A stretch of 64,000 nt of DNA, taken from Ferruginibacter sp. GTDB taxonomy: Bacteria > Bacteroidota > Bacteroidia > Chitinophagales > Chitinophagaceae. The notes below the pieces were generated by a model. It was not told where the DNA came from, did not search any database, and worked only from the letters and a program-made list of their open reading frames with translations. Position 1 is the first letter of the stretch, and each line of letters opens with the position of its first letter. This document shows, piece by piece, positions 44,018-53,345 of this stretch. The translations under genes were made by a program, and so were the position numbers. Location: contig JAQBNH010000007.1 in the NCBI GenBank assembly GCA_028288705.1, positions 248,001 to 312,000 on the forward strand, written 5' to 3'.

Positions 44018-45337
44018 ATGATGAAAAATACGCTCCGCTTTGTCCCCGTTTTATTAGGCTCTATGCTCATGGTCTCCTGCTCGGTTTCAAAAAAAATCAG
44101 CCGGCAGGCGAAGGAAATATTGCTGCAGGATTCAGCGATCATGGCAGGACATATCGGTATCAGTATCTATGAACCGGCCACGGGTAAGTATTGGTATGAA
44201 CATGACGCGGATAAATATTTTGTGCCCGCGAGTAACACCAAATTGTTCACCCTGTATGCGGGGATGAAATATTTAGGCGATAGCATCTTGAGCGCTACGA
44301 TCGCTGAAGATGCTGGCCAGGCCTATCTTTTCCCGAATGCGGATCCAACGGTACTCAATAGTGAATTCAGTTACCAGCCGTTGATGAATTTTCTAAAAAC
44401 TTCCGGAAAATCATTGTCAATCGTTGATACCGCCTGGCGGGAATCTCCGCTGGGTTATGGCTGGGCATGGGATGATTATGCTGCAGACTATATGACGGAA
44501 CGCTCCTCTTTCCCGGTATTTGCCAATGCGATCCAGGTAAAAGGAAAATTTGCTGATGGAATTTCACCGAAATTTTTTACCGGTAATTTCAAACGCGATT
44601 CTTTAAAGAACAAAGGCGTTTTTATCAGCGATATACAGCGCGACATTGATGAAAATATTTTCACTGCAGAATCAAATGCCGGCAAAAGCAGTTCATTCGC
44701 GATTCCTTACAAAACAAAAAACGGGCTGACGAATTTCAACATCCTCCAGGATGAAGCTGGAAGAACGATCCCTGTTCAACATGCGTTCCGCAGGTCAGAA
44801 GGCATGCAGGCTAGAAAAATTTATTCGGTGCCGGCCGATTCGCTTTTTAAAACGATGATGCATCGCAGTGATAATTTTTTTGCAGAACAAACCCTGTTGA
44901 TGGTGAGCAATACAAAACTCGGCTACATGCGTGATGGCGATATCATTAACGAGATATTAAAAACAGATCTTTCAACGTTACCGCAAAAACCGAAATGGGT
45001 TGACGGCAGCGGGCTGAGCCGGTACAATTTGTTTACCCCAAAAGACTTTGTCTTCCTGCTGGATAAAATGAAAAAGGAATTTGCCTGGAGCCGGCTAACG
45101 ACAATATTAGCCACTGGTGGTAGTGGCACGATTAAAAATTATTTTCTTCCGGAGGCCAATATGATCTTCGCAAAAACGGGCACGCTCAGTAATAATTGCG
45201 CCCTCAGCGGTTACCTGATCACGAAAAAAAACAAGCTGCTGATCTTTTCAATACTGAATAATAATTATCAAACAGGCGCTGCACCTGTACGCCGGCAGGT
45301 AGAAAAATTCCTGCAAACGATCCGTAATAACAACTAA
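44018..45337 (+). CDS. dacB: D-alanyl-D-alanine carboxypeptidase/endopeptidase (PBP4 type, S13)
   Basis: Cleaves the terminal D-Ala or cross-links of peptidoglycan in the periplasm. The 439-residue chain starts with a lipoprotein-like signal (VLLGSMLMVSC, Cys21). Active-site motifs of the penicillin-binding fold: SNTK (72-75) in VPASNTKLFT, SDN in MHRSDNFFAEQ and KTG in IFAKTGTLSNN. The large insert expected between the first two motifs is present. A second ATG three bases downstream is an alternative start. Confidence 0.94.
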   Translation: MMKNTLRFVPVLLGSMLMVSCSVSKKISRQAKEILLQDSAIMAGHIGISIYEPATGKYWYEHDADKYFVPASNTKLFTLYAGMKYLGDSILSATIAEDAGQAYLFPNADPTVLNSEFSYQPLMNFLKTSGKSLSIVDTAWRESPLGYGWAWDDYAADYMTERSSFPVFANAIQVKGKFADGISPKFFTGNFKRDSLKNKGVFISDIQRDIDENIFTAESNAGKSSSFAIPYKTKNGLTNFNILQDEAGRTIPVQHAFRRSEGMQARKIYSVPADSLFKTMMHRSDNFFAEQTLLMVSNTKLGYMRDGDIINEILKTDLSTLPQKPKWVDGSGLSRYNLFTPKDFVFLLDKMKKEFAWSRLTTILATGGSGTIKNYFLPEANMIFAKTGTLSNNCALSGYLITKKNKLLIFSILNNNYQTGAAPVRRQVEKFLQTIRNNN

Positions 45338-45460
45338 GCACCGCACTGGTTAACGAGTAATTAACGGGGGCTAGGGCATTTATTTTTTTTCACAGGCAAC
45401 AAAGAAGGTTCTGCAGGTATCAACTAAAAGCGATCCCTGACACACTTCTAAATTTTGTTT

Positions 45461-47668
45461 ATGAAAAAGTTATTACTCCTGTTGATGGCTGTTTTTACCC
45501 TGGGCGGAATGACGGCAACAGCACAAACTAGTCTTACATGCAACGCGGAATTCAGCGTGCAGTATCAAACCTCCAACAACATCAAGTTCACACCTGTTGT
45601 AATTGGAGATTCATTTAATACCTATCATTACTGGCGTTTCGGCGACGGTAACCTCGCCACCGGCCCTTTGCCAACGCATTTATATGTTAACCCCGGCACT
45701 TACACCGCCTGGCATTTTATTGTGCGGCACAATTCGGCGGGAACCGTTAGCTGCAGTGATTCTTTTTCCCGGGTGATCGTTATTCAATCCACCACTCCTA
45801 CCTGCAACCTCCAGGCAGGATTCTATTTCTATCGTGATTCTTCCGCAACATCGCCCCTGACTTACCACTTCCAAAATATTTCGGCACCACTGAACAGCAC
45901 CGATTCCATTCGCTGGACATTTGGTGACGGCACAAGCTCTAACCAGCTCCATCCGAATCATACCTATAGCCAGGCGGGATCTTATAATGTTTGCCTGCGG
46001 ATTATCCGTCGCAATCCAAATGGAGGGCTTACGGATTGTGTGCGTGAAACCTGTCAGCAGGTTGTTGTAACCAACCCCTGCAACCTCACCGCCTACTTCA
46101 GTTTTTATCGCGACACAACCAGTAACATTCCGAACACCTATCATTTCCAAAACCAGTCTCCAGGCTTGAGCAGCAGCGATTCTATCCGCTGGACTTTTGG
46201 AGATGGCAGTTCGTCAAACCAGGTGAGCCCGAATCATACTTATGCGGTCGCCGGAACCTACAATGTATGTATCAGGATCATCAAAAGAACAGCCAGCGGC
46301 GGACTGAGCAATTGTGTAAGCGAATTTTGCAAGACAGTGGTCGTTACAACGCCTTGTAACCTTGTAGCCTATTTTAGTTTTTACCGCGACTCACTGAATA
46401 CAGTGCCCAATACTTACCATTTCCAAAATCAGTCTGCAGGCTTTGCGCCAAACGATTCTATTCGCTGGACATTTGGCGACGGAACTTCTTCTAACCAAAT
46501 CAACCCTAATCATACATATTTGCAGCCGGGCACATACAATGTCTGCCTGCGTGTAATGAAAAGAAATACAGCAGGCACCGTTTCAAATTGCGTAAGTGAA
46601 ATTTGTAAAACAGTGATCGTTACGCAGGCATGTACGATTCATGCGGCATTTACTTCGCATGCCGATTCGCTGAACAGCAGGAAAATCATCTTTACCAACA
46701 CCAGTCTTTCTCCTGCTGCATCTGCCACAGCAAGCTGGAACTTTGGCGACGGAAGCTCGGCCAGTTCCTGGAATGCCGTACATGAATATGCACAACCGGG
46801 GCGCTACCTTGTTTGCCTGACTGTACGCTTGTCGAACAGCTGCATTAGTATAACCTGCGATAGCATTACGATTGCCGTGCCGACGCCCGATTGCCAGGCA
46901 CAATCTGCGTTTAGTTTTGCACCGGCAACCACGGAGCCAAGAACATTTCATTTCACCCCGTTACATATTAACAGCACATGGCAATATACCTGGACATTCG
47001 GTGATGGAACCGGTTCACATGATATCAGCCCGAATCATCATTATGCCAATCCAGGAAATTATACAGTTTGTTTGACGGTTTACAGGAACGGCTCCTGCGC
47101 GTCAACAACCTGCAGAACAGTTTATGCACCAACAGTTCCAACCTGCACGGCTGCCCAGTTAAGCTTCGCACTGTACCGCGATAGTATCATTCATAATAAA
47201 TTTAAATTCCAGGCATTATCAACAGGAACATTGATCGACCAGGTTTGGACGATTACAAAGCTAAACGGGCAATCACCGGTGATCCTGCATCAGAACAATC
47301 CGCTGTATACTTTCCCTGACAGTGGCTATTACAGGGTCTGCCTGCGGGCCACGTTCTTAGGCGGATGTGTAAGAGAAGCCTGCCAGGTAATTTACATTGC
47401 CCCGATGCCGGCAACTGGTTGCACATTGCAGCTATACCCTAACCCGGCCAGCAGCGTGATCAATGCGTCTGTTTATCTTGGCCAGCCACAGATGATCCAC
47501 GTTTACGTATATACGCAATTAAATGTGCAGGTGAGAGAACTGCATCAGCAAGGCGTTACCGGAAATAACTACGTATCGGTAAATATCGCAGGCCTTCCTG
47601 CCGGGACGTACACGTTAAAACTTGTTCATGGAAATGACGTTTGTTACAAGCTCTTCCAGAAATTATAA
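45461..47668 (+). CDS. PKD-repeat T9SS-exported surface protein
   Basis: A 735-residue extracellular protein. Signal peptide MKKLLLLLMAVFTLGGMTATAQ. Six clear PKD units and one weak one follow, each with a W(T/N/R)FGDG motif and a (V)CLR/CLT strand end (for example WTFGDGTSSNQLHPNHTYS, WNFGDGSSASSW, WTFGDGTGSHDISPNHHY). A sorting domain LQLYPNPASSVINASV ... YKLFQKL closes the chain. Cysteines recur at fixed places in each unit (CNL start, VCLR end, C-x-C), suggesting one disulfide per unit. Three units repeat with an exact 276-bp period at the DNA level. Probably an adhesin or polysaccharide-binding surface protein. The start is the ATG at 45461; the TTG at 45455 is ignored. Confidence 0.9.
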   Translation: MKKLLLLLMAVFTLGGMTATAQTSLTCNAEFSVQYQTSNNIKFTPVVIGDSFNTYHYWRFGDGNLATGPLPTHLYVNPGTYTAWHFIVRHNSAGTVSCSDSFSRVIVIQSTTPTCNLQAGFYFYRDSSATSPLTYHFQNISAPLNSTDSIRWTFGDGTSSNQLHPNHTYSQAGSYNVCLRIIRRNPNGGLTDCVRETCQQVVVTNPCNLTAYFSFYRDTTSNIPNTYHFQNQSPGLSSSDSIRWTFGDGSSSNQVSPNHTYAVAGTYNVCIRIIKRTASGGLSNCVSEFCKTVVVTTPCNLVAYFSFYRDSLNTVPNTYHFQNQSAGFAPNDSIRWTFGDGTSSNQINPNHTYLQPGTYNVCLRVMKRNTAGTVSNCVSEICKTVIVTQACTIHAAFTSHADSLNSRKIIFTNTSLSPAASATASWNFGDGSSASSWNAVHEYAQPGRYLVCLTVRLSNSCISITCDSITIAVPTPDCQAQSAFSFAPATTEPRTFHFTPLHINSTWQYTWTFGDGTGSHDISPNHHYANPGNYTVCLTVYRNGSCASTTCRTVYAPTVPTCTAAQLSFALYRDSIIHNKFKFQALSTGTLIDQVWTITKLNGQSPVILHQNNPLYTFPDSGYYRVCLRATFLGGCVREACQVIYIAPMPATGCTLQLYPNPASSVINASVYLGQPQMIHVYVYTQLNVQVRELHQQGVTGNNYVSVNIAGLPAGTYTLKLVHGNDVCYKLFQKL
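45803..46630 (+). repeat. Tandem 276-bp repeats encoding PKD units
   Basis: The word TG(C/T)AACCT starts at 45803, 46079 and 46355, and the related TGTACG at 46631, an exact 276-bp (92-codon) spacing with no indel. Protein identity between units is high (YHFQNQS, SIRWTFGDG). Confidence 0.88.
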
Positions 47669-47685
47669 AATCGTTTACCTCAATA

Positions 47686-47714
47686 AAAAGCCCCGTTATG
47701 TACGGGGCTTTTTA
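47686..47714. terminator. Bidirectional terminator between PKD gene and mutL
   Basis: AAAAAGCCCCGT (47686-47697) pairs with ACGGGGCTTTTT (47703-47714), loop TATGT, between convergent genes. Confidence 0.93.
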
Positions 47715-47728
47715 TTTAAACGGAAGGC

Positions 47729-49564
47729 TTAACGGCCAAACATTTTATCCATTTCATCTTTTTTGAAAGTCATGTAAGTTGGTTTGCCATTCGGTGTGCT
47801 GTTAGGTGTTGCACAGGCAAACAGGTTTTGTAAAAGACTTTCCATCTCCTTAAGTGCGAGTACGGTTCCGCCTTTGATGGATTGCTGAAGGGCCAGGGAA
47901 CGCATCAGTTTTTCGCGCTTTGAAAATTTAAGGTCGTTGCTGAAATGTTTGTATTGCTCCAGCATCTTTTCGATGGCCGTTTTCTCATTCCCATGCATAA
48001 CATCCGCCGGTGTGCCTTGTACGACGAAACTATTGTTGCCAAAGGGCTCCAGCGCATAACCCAATTGCTGCAGATCGGGTAATAATTCCAAAAGAATCAC
48101 TGCATCTGTTGCCGACAAATCAATCGACACGGGAAAAAGGCTTTGCTGTGTAGCGATCGGTTTTCCGGCAACTGCATTGATGAATTTTTCATACAGGATC
48201 CTTTCATGCGCATTCTGCTGATTGACGAGCAGGTAACCGTTGTCGTTTTGTACAACAATATATGACTGGTGCAATTGCAATAATGCATCGGTAAGTGCCG
48301 GCGCATCAGACACTGTTTTAGGCGCGTACTGGCTAAACTGGCTTCCGGCGCGCGCCTGGGTTTGGGAAAGAACCATATCGTCTTTCTCATAGAAATCCCG
48401 CCAATGCTTTAACTCACTTTTATTTTCAATAAAATGCGCCTGGTTTTTTTGCGTAAACGTTTGAAACAGCGATGACGACGATGCAGTTGATTGCTGATCA
48501 CCCGTAAAAGGCTTGCTTACCGCATCGAGGTTTTGAATGGAACCATCCAGTTCAAAATCAAGTGTTGGTGTAATGCTGAATTGCGCTAATGCATGTTTCA
48601 CTGCGCTCTGTACGAACGCATAAACGATCTTCTCATCCTCAAACTTTATTTCCTGCTTGGTCGGATGTACATTGATATCCAATTGTGCAGGATCAAGATC
48701 GATGAATAAAGTATACATCGGGAAACTGTCTTTCGCGATCATTTCATCAAAGGCGTTCATCACCGCGTGATTGAGGTATGCACTTTTGATAAAGCGGTTG
48801 TTGACGAAAAAATATTGATCGCCGCGTGTTTTTTTGGCCGTTTCAGGCTTACCAACAAAACCGGTAATATTTAAATAATCCGTATGCTCCTGAACATTCA
48901 CCAGGCGGGCGTTATAATTAGTGCCGAGCACCTGCACGATCCGTTGTTTCAGTGTTCCTTTTTCCAGGTGAAAAACCTGTTGCCCGTTAGACGAAAGCGA
49001 AAAGAATATTTCAGGAAAAGCCATCGCCACACGAATGAATTCGTCCACGATATGACGCAATTCTGCGGTGTTACTTTTTAAAAAGTTTCTACGCGCCGGA
49101 ACATTGAAAAATAAATTCTTCATCGCGATGCTTGTTCCGTTCTCCATCGCTACAGGTTCCTGAACTTTAACAAAACTGTTTTCGATCTCCAGGTAAATCC
49201 CGGCATCATCTTCCGCACGTTTCGTTTTTAATTCTACCTGCGCTACAGCAGCAATACTTGCCAGCGCTTCTCCACGGAATCCCATTGTTTTGATCCGGAA
49301 CAAATCATCAATATTCCTAATCTTTGAAGTAGCATGGCGCTCAAAAGCCATCCTGGCGTCGGTTTCACTCATGCCCTTTCCGTTATCGATCACCTGCACC
49401 AATGCTTTTCCTGCGTCGTTGATGATCAGCCTGATTTCATCCGCCCCTGCATCTACCGCATTTTCCAGCAGCTCTTTAACCGCACTTGCCGGGCGCTGGA
49501 TCACCTCACCGGCAGCGATCTGGTTAGCGATGTTATCAGGCAGTAATTGAATTATATCGGGCAA
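47729..49564 (-). CDS. mutL: DNA mismatch repair protein MutL
   Basis: Couples mismatch recognition by MutS to repair. The 611-residue chain has the GHKL ATPase: IANQIAAGEVIQRPASAVKELLENAVDAG, DNGKGM and MGFRGEAL. The start codon is TTG (49562-49564): no ATG precedes the conserved PDIIQLLPD in frame, and a TAG stop lies ten codons upstream. The C-terminal domain is present, but the endonuclease motif DQHA reads NQQN (about residue 450), the ACR motif reads ACATP and the CPHGRP motif reads STPNGKP. This copy may therefore lack nuclease activity. The GH3 gene starts 61 bp away on the other strand. Confidence 0.95.
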   Translation of the reverse strand: MPDIIQLLPDNIANQIAAGEVIQRPASAVKELLENAVDAGADEIRLIINDAGKALVQVIDNGKGMSETDARMAFERHATSKIRNIDDLFRIKTMGFRGEALASIAAVAQVELKTKRAEDDAGIYLEIENSFVKVQEPVAMENGTSIAMKNLFFNVPARRNFLKSNTAELRHIVDEFIRVAMAFPEIFFSLSSNGQQVFHLEKGTLKQRIVQVLGTNYNARLVNVQEHTDYLNITGFVGKPETAKKTRGDQYFFVNNRFIKSAYLNHAVMNAFDEMIAKDSFPMYTLFIDLDPAQLDINVHPTKQEIKFEDEKIVYAFVQSAVKHALAQFSITPTLDFELDGSIQNLDAVSKPFTGDQQSTASSSSLFQTFTQKNQAHFIENKSELKHWRDFYEKDDMVLSQTQARAGSQFSQYAPKTVSDAPALTDALLQLHQSYIVVQNDNGYLLVNQQNAHERILYEKFINAVAGKPIATQQSLFPVSIDLSATDAVILLELLPDLQQLGYALEPFGNNSFVVQGTPADVMHGNEKTAIEKMLEQYKHFSNDLKFSKREKLMRSLALQQSIKGGTVLALKEMESLLQNLFACATPNSTPNGKPTYMTFKKDEMDKMFGR

Positions 49565-49625
49565 AATCTTGTAATTTGTAGCGCGAAAATACTACATCCT
49601 GTTCACTCTCAATTTTTATGTCTTT

Positions 49626-52556
49626 ATGCGGAATTTCCTGATTGTATTTGCCTTGCTTTTTTCTTTCAAATCTTTTTCCCAGAATAATTTCCAGGCTACG
49701 CAAGCCCGGCGCTGGTCTGACAGTGTGTACAAAACCCTCAGCAATGAAGAACGCATCGCGCAGCTCATGGTGGTTCGTCTGTCTACCATCGATGGCCGCA
49801 CAAAAGAAGTTACGTTTTACGATCAGCAGGTTGCTTCGCTGATCAAACAATATAATATCGGGGGCATCTGCGTTTTCCAGGGAAGTCCGGTAAAGCAGGC
49901 GACAATTATCAATTCCTTACAGGCCATGGCAAAAACGCCGATCCTGATGTGTATTGATGCGGAGTGGGGCGTGGGCATGCGCCTGATCGACAGCGTACTT
50001 CCTTTACCAAAGCAAATGATGCTGGGCGCGATGAAAGATGCCACGATCGTTTATAAATACGGCCAGGTTGTGGCGGAACAATGCAAACGTATCGGCCTGC
50101 AGGTGAATTATGCGCCGGTAGTGGATGTGAATAATAACCCTGATAACCCGGTGATCAATGACCGGAGTTTTGGCGAAGACAAATATAAAGTCGCACAGTT
50201 TGGTATTCAATATATGAAAGGCATGCAAGACCTGGGTGTGATGGCTTGTGCAAAGCATTTCCCTGGCCATGGTGATGTAGCGGTTGATTCGCATTTTGAT
50301 CTGCCTGTGATCAATAAATCAATGGCCCAACTGGATTCGCTGGAGTTGTATCCTTTCCGCCAGATATTTAATGCCGGAATCGGCAGTGTGATGGTAGCCC
50401 ATTTGTACATCCCCGCTATAGATAAAACAGCCAATCGTGCCACATCGTTATCGCCACAAAATATTACCGGCCTGATGCGCAATGAACTGGGTTACCAGGG
50501 ACTAACGTTTACGGATGCCCTGGAAATGCAGGGAGTGAAAAAATTCTTCCCTGATGGAGAAGCCTCTGTACAATCGTTGATCGCAGGAAATGATATGCTT
50601 TGCCTGCCGGGGGATGTGCCGTTAGCGATCAGCAAGATCCAGGATGCGATCAAAAACAAGAAATTGAGCTGGACCGATATTGAGAAACATTGCAAAAAAG
50701 TACTGGAAGCAAAATACCAGTATGGACTCGCAACCCTTCAGCCCATCAACACCGCCAATCTTACGGATGACCTAAACCGAAAAGTTCCTGCGATGCGCAA
50801 ACTGGTAGCGGAAAATGCGATCACCTTATTAACGAAAAAAGACAACTCCTTCTTCCCCCTGTCTACCTGGGAAAATAATAAAGCCGGTGATATAGCTTAC
50901 GTTGCGCTTGGAGCAGGCAGCAGCAATGCCATCACGGAAAGAATGCGCAGCGAATACAATGCATCTGTGTTCTTCTTTGATTATAAAAAAGACAGTGCCT
51001 CCGGCGTGGCATTATTGCAACAACTGAAAGGCAAGTATCGTAAAATTATTATCGGTGTTCACAACCTTGGCCGCTCGCCTGCAGGAAATTTTGGGTTGAG
51101 CCAGCCTGCGGTGCGCCTGGCAACAGGTTTACAACAACAGGGTAACAGCCTGACGATCATCTTTGGAAATGCTTATGCTGCGAAAAACTGGTGCAATGCA
51201 GCCAATCTCGTGATTGCTTACGAAGATGATGCGATCATTCAAAATACCGGTGTTGATATGTTGCAAGGCAAATTGCCTTTCCTCGGCACGTTGCCAGTTA
51301 CCGTTTGCGATAATTTTAAATTTGGCAGCGGACTCAATACGGCGGTCCTGAGGCCGGCAAAAAACCCTTCTGCCCTGGGCCTGGATAATACGGTTTTAAA
51401 CCGCATCGATTCCATCGCCAATGACGCAATAGACAAAAATGCTTTACCGGGTTGTGTGGTGCTTGTTGCAAAAGATGGTAAGATCGCTTACGAAAAAGCA
51501 TTCGGTTATACCAGTTCAGAAAAACAAACGCCGGTTACCCTTGAGACGGTTTACGATATGGCTTCGGTTACAAAAATTTGTGCAACGACCATTTCGGTAA
51601 TGAAATTATATGACGAAGGGAAGCTTGATTTAAAAAAAAAGTTAGGTGACTATCTCCCCTGGGTTAAAGGCAGTAATAAGGAGGATCTATCAATAGAAAA
51701 AATCTTATTGCACCAGGCAGGTCTTGTTGCCTACATCCCTTTTTATAAAGAAACGCTGGATGCTTCCGGCCTGCCGTTACCAACGATTTATGCGACGAGC
51801 AAATCCGATTCTTTTTCTATCCGCGTAGCAGACCAGATGTTCATGCGCAACGACTGGAAAGACACGTTGTACAAACGAATCCTCACAAGTCCGTTAGGTG
51901 CCGCTGACAAATATGTATACAGTGACAATGATTTTATCTTTTTAGGAAAGATCGTTGAAGCCATCAGTGGTGCTACATTAGATGAATACGTGCGCAACAA
52001 TTTCTATCTGCCGATGAGCCTGGCCTCGATCGGGTTCAAGCCATTGAACAGGATCGCACCCGCCCGGATCGCAGCAACAGAACATGAAAAAATTTTTCGC
52101 AGGCAGTTGATCCTCGGAGACGTTCATGATCCAGGTGCTGCCATGTTTGGTGGTGTTGCAGGGCATGCAGGTCTGTTTAGCACTGCGTACGATATTGCTG
52201 CGATCATGCAGATGTTATTGAATGGCGGCACATATAACGGCAAACGCTACCTGCAGCAACAAACCGTTGATTTGTTTACTGCTTATCACAGTTCGATCAG
52301 CCGACGCGGTTATGGTTTTGATAAACCCGAAAAAGATAACCTGCTCCGCACTGAACCTTATCCCGCTTTATCTGTTTCTCCTGAAACATTCGGGCATACC
52401 GGTTTCACCGGAACCTGTGTGTGGGCAGATCCCAAGAAGAACCTGGTGTATGTTTTTTTGGGCAACCGGGTAAATGTGGAAGCACAGGATTTGTTCGGAA
52501 AGATCGGCGTTCGCCCGAAAGTTCAGGAAACGATCTACGAGGCGATGGCTAATTAG
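49626..52556 (+). CDS. Glycoside hydrolase family 3 / beta-lactamase-fold fusion
   Basis: A 976-residue exported two-enzyme chain. Signal peptide MRNFLIVFALLFSFKSFSQ. The GH3 domain at about 35-380 looks like NagZ: KHFPGHGDVAVDSH (about 208-221) with the His/Asp catalytic dyad, and GLTFTDALEMQGV for the nucleophile region. The GH3 C-terminal sandwich fills about 390-570. A serine-hydrolase domain of the class C beta-lactamase/PBP type covers about 600-970: SVTK (about 645), Tyr-Ser-Asp (about 764) and HTGFTG (about 923). The combination suggests removal of N-acetylglucosamine and handling of muropeptides in the periplasm, as in known Bacteroidota fusions. Which side is catalytic on which bond is not shown. 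Confidence 0.92.
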   Translation: MRNFLIVFALLFSFKSFSQNNFQATQARRWSDSVYKTLSNEERIAQLMVVRLSTIDGRTKEVTFYDQQVASLIKQYNIGGICVFQGSPVKQATIINSLQAMAKTPILMCIDAEWGVGMRLIDSVLPLPKQMMLGAMKDATIVYKYGQVVAEQCKRIGLQVNYAPVVDVNNNPDNPVINDRSFGEDKYKVAQFGIQYMKGMQDLGVMACAKHFPGHGDVAVDSHFDLPVINKSMAQLDSLELYPFRQIFNAGIGSVMVAHLYIPAIDKTANRATSLSPQNITGLMRNELGYQGLTFTDALEMQGVKKFFPDGEASVQSLIAGNDMLCLPGDVPLAISKIQDAIKNKKLSWTDIEKHCKKVLEAKYQYGLATLQPINTANLTDDLNRKVPAMRKLVAENAITLLTKKDNSFFPLSTWENNKAGDIAYVALGAGSSNAITERMRSEYNASVFFFDYKKDSASGVALLQQLKGKYRKIIIGVHNLGRSPAGNFGLSQPAVRLATGLQQQGNSLTIIFGNAYAAKNWCNAANLVIAYEDDAIIQNTGVDMLQGKLPFLGTLPVTVCDNFKFGSGLNTAVLRPAKNPSALGLDNTVLNRIDSIANDAIDKNALPGCVVLVAKDGKIAYEKAFGYTSSEKQTPVTLETVYDMASVTKICATTISVMKLYDEGKLDLKKKLGDYLPWVKGSNKEDLSIEKILLHQAGLVAYIPFYKETLDASGLPLPTIYATSKSDSFSIRVADQMFMRNDWKDTLYKRILTSPLGAADKYVYSDNDFIFLGKIVEAISGATLDEYVRNNFYLPMSLASIGFKPLNRIAPARIAATEHEKIFRRQLILGDVHDPGAAMFGGVAGHAGLFSTAYDIAAIMQMLLNGGTYNGKRYLQQQTVDLFTAYHSSISRRGYGFDKPEKDNLLRTEPYPALSVSPETFGHTGFTGTCVWADPKKNLVYVFLGNRVNVEAQDLFGKIGVRPKVQETIYEAMAN

Positions 52557-52619
52557 TAGCAATAAAATTTCCGGCTGGATAAGAACAATTGTATCTTGCC
52601 GAATCGAATACAAGCAAGC

Positions 52620-53093
52620 ATGACAAAAAAAATCTATCGTATGGCATGGCTCCTCCCGGGCTTTTTCATCGCGTCTTGCAGCGATGTGTATACGATATGT
52701 ACAGCATCAACAGCAGTGAACCTTAGCGCAGGTTTTTACAAAGCCAACAGTTTCCCTGAAGTAAAAAGAGCCGCCAGCAATTTTACGATCACCAATCTCA
52801 ATAGCAATACCGTCATTTATAACCAGTTCGCTAACCTCACTGATTTTTACCTTGTCCTGGATCCAACCAGGGATACGGCCAAATACGCATTCCGGGTAAA
52901 TGGCATCTCCCAGGCTGACACGATCAGTTTTGTATATCAAACAACCACAAAGGCGATATCGCTGGAATGCGGATCGGTAAAGGTTCACAGGCTTACCAGC
53001 GTTTATGCCACTTCCAATACAATCGACACCATCAAGCTGGTGAATCCAGAGGTCACAAACGATCTCGCAGAAAATATCCGTATCTATTTTTAA
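52620..53093 (+). CDS. Small lipoprotein, DUF6452-like
   Basis: A 157-residue lipoprotein. Signal MTKKIYRMAWLLPGFFIASC puts the lipid cysteine at 20; the ATG at 52620 is used because the eight codons before it interrupt the signal. The CSDVYTICTASTAVNLSAGFY start, repeated strands and LVLDPTRDTAKYAF fit the DUF6452 pattern as I recall it; a profile search would be needed to confirm. A TATCTTGC box is at 52592-52599. It converges on, and overlaps by 4 nt, the small gene on the minus strand. Confidence 0.78.
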   Translation: MTKKIYRMAWLLPGFFIASCSDVYTICTASTAVNLSAGFYKANSFPEVKRAASNFTITNLNSNTVIYNQFANLTDFYLVLDPTRDTAKYAFRVNGISQADTISFVYQTTTKAISLECGSVKVHRLTSVYATSNTIDTIKLVNPEVTNDLAENIRIYF

Positions 53094-53335
53094 AGGCCGG
53101 CCGAAGACTGCGGCAGCTCATCAAATTCTCCCTTCCAGGAATAATAACCAAAGATCACGAGGCCTACGCAGATCGGCGTAAAGATGCCGATGATGATGAT
53201 CCACGGCACCGGCTTATTGATATCTTTATTGCCTTGCGCATGGATATTTTCAAACGCCGCGGCCAATAAAAAACAGATGATCACCGGACCCAGTATCATC
53301 CAGACCAATCCCAATATTTTCTTCAGTTGTTTCAT
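53090..53335 (-). CDS. Small two-helix membrane protein
   Basis: An 81-residue protein with helices at about 8-28 (LGLVWMILGPVIICFLLAAAF) and 44-66 (PWIIIIGIFTPICVGLVIFGYYSW), joined by a polar loop HAQGNKDINKP, and an acidic tail KGEFDELP. It starts 10 nt downstream of the MFS transporter gene and so is likely cotranscribed. It may be a small partner subunit of the transporter. No named family is recognised with confidence. Confidence 0.82.
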   Translation of the reverse strand: MKQLKKILGLVWMILGPVIICFLLAAAFENIHAQGNKDINKPVPWIIIIGIFTPICVGLVIFGYYSWKGEFDELPQSSAGL

Positions 53336-53345
53336 AAAAAATTAT

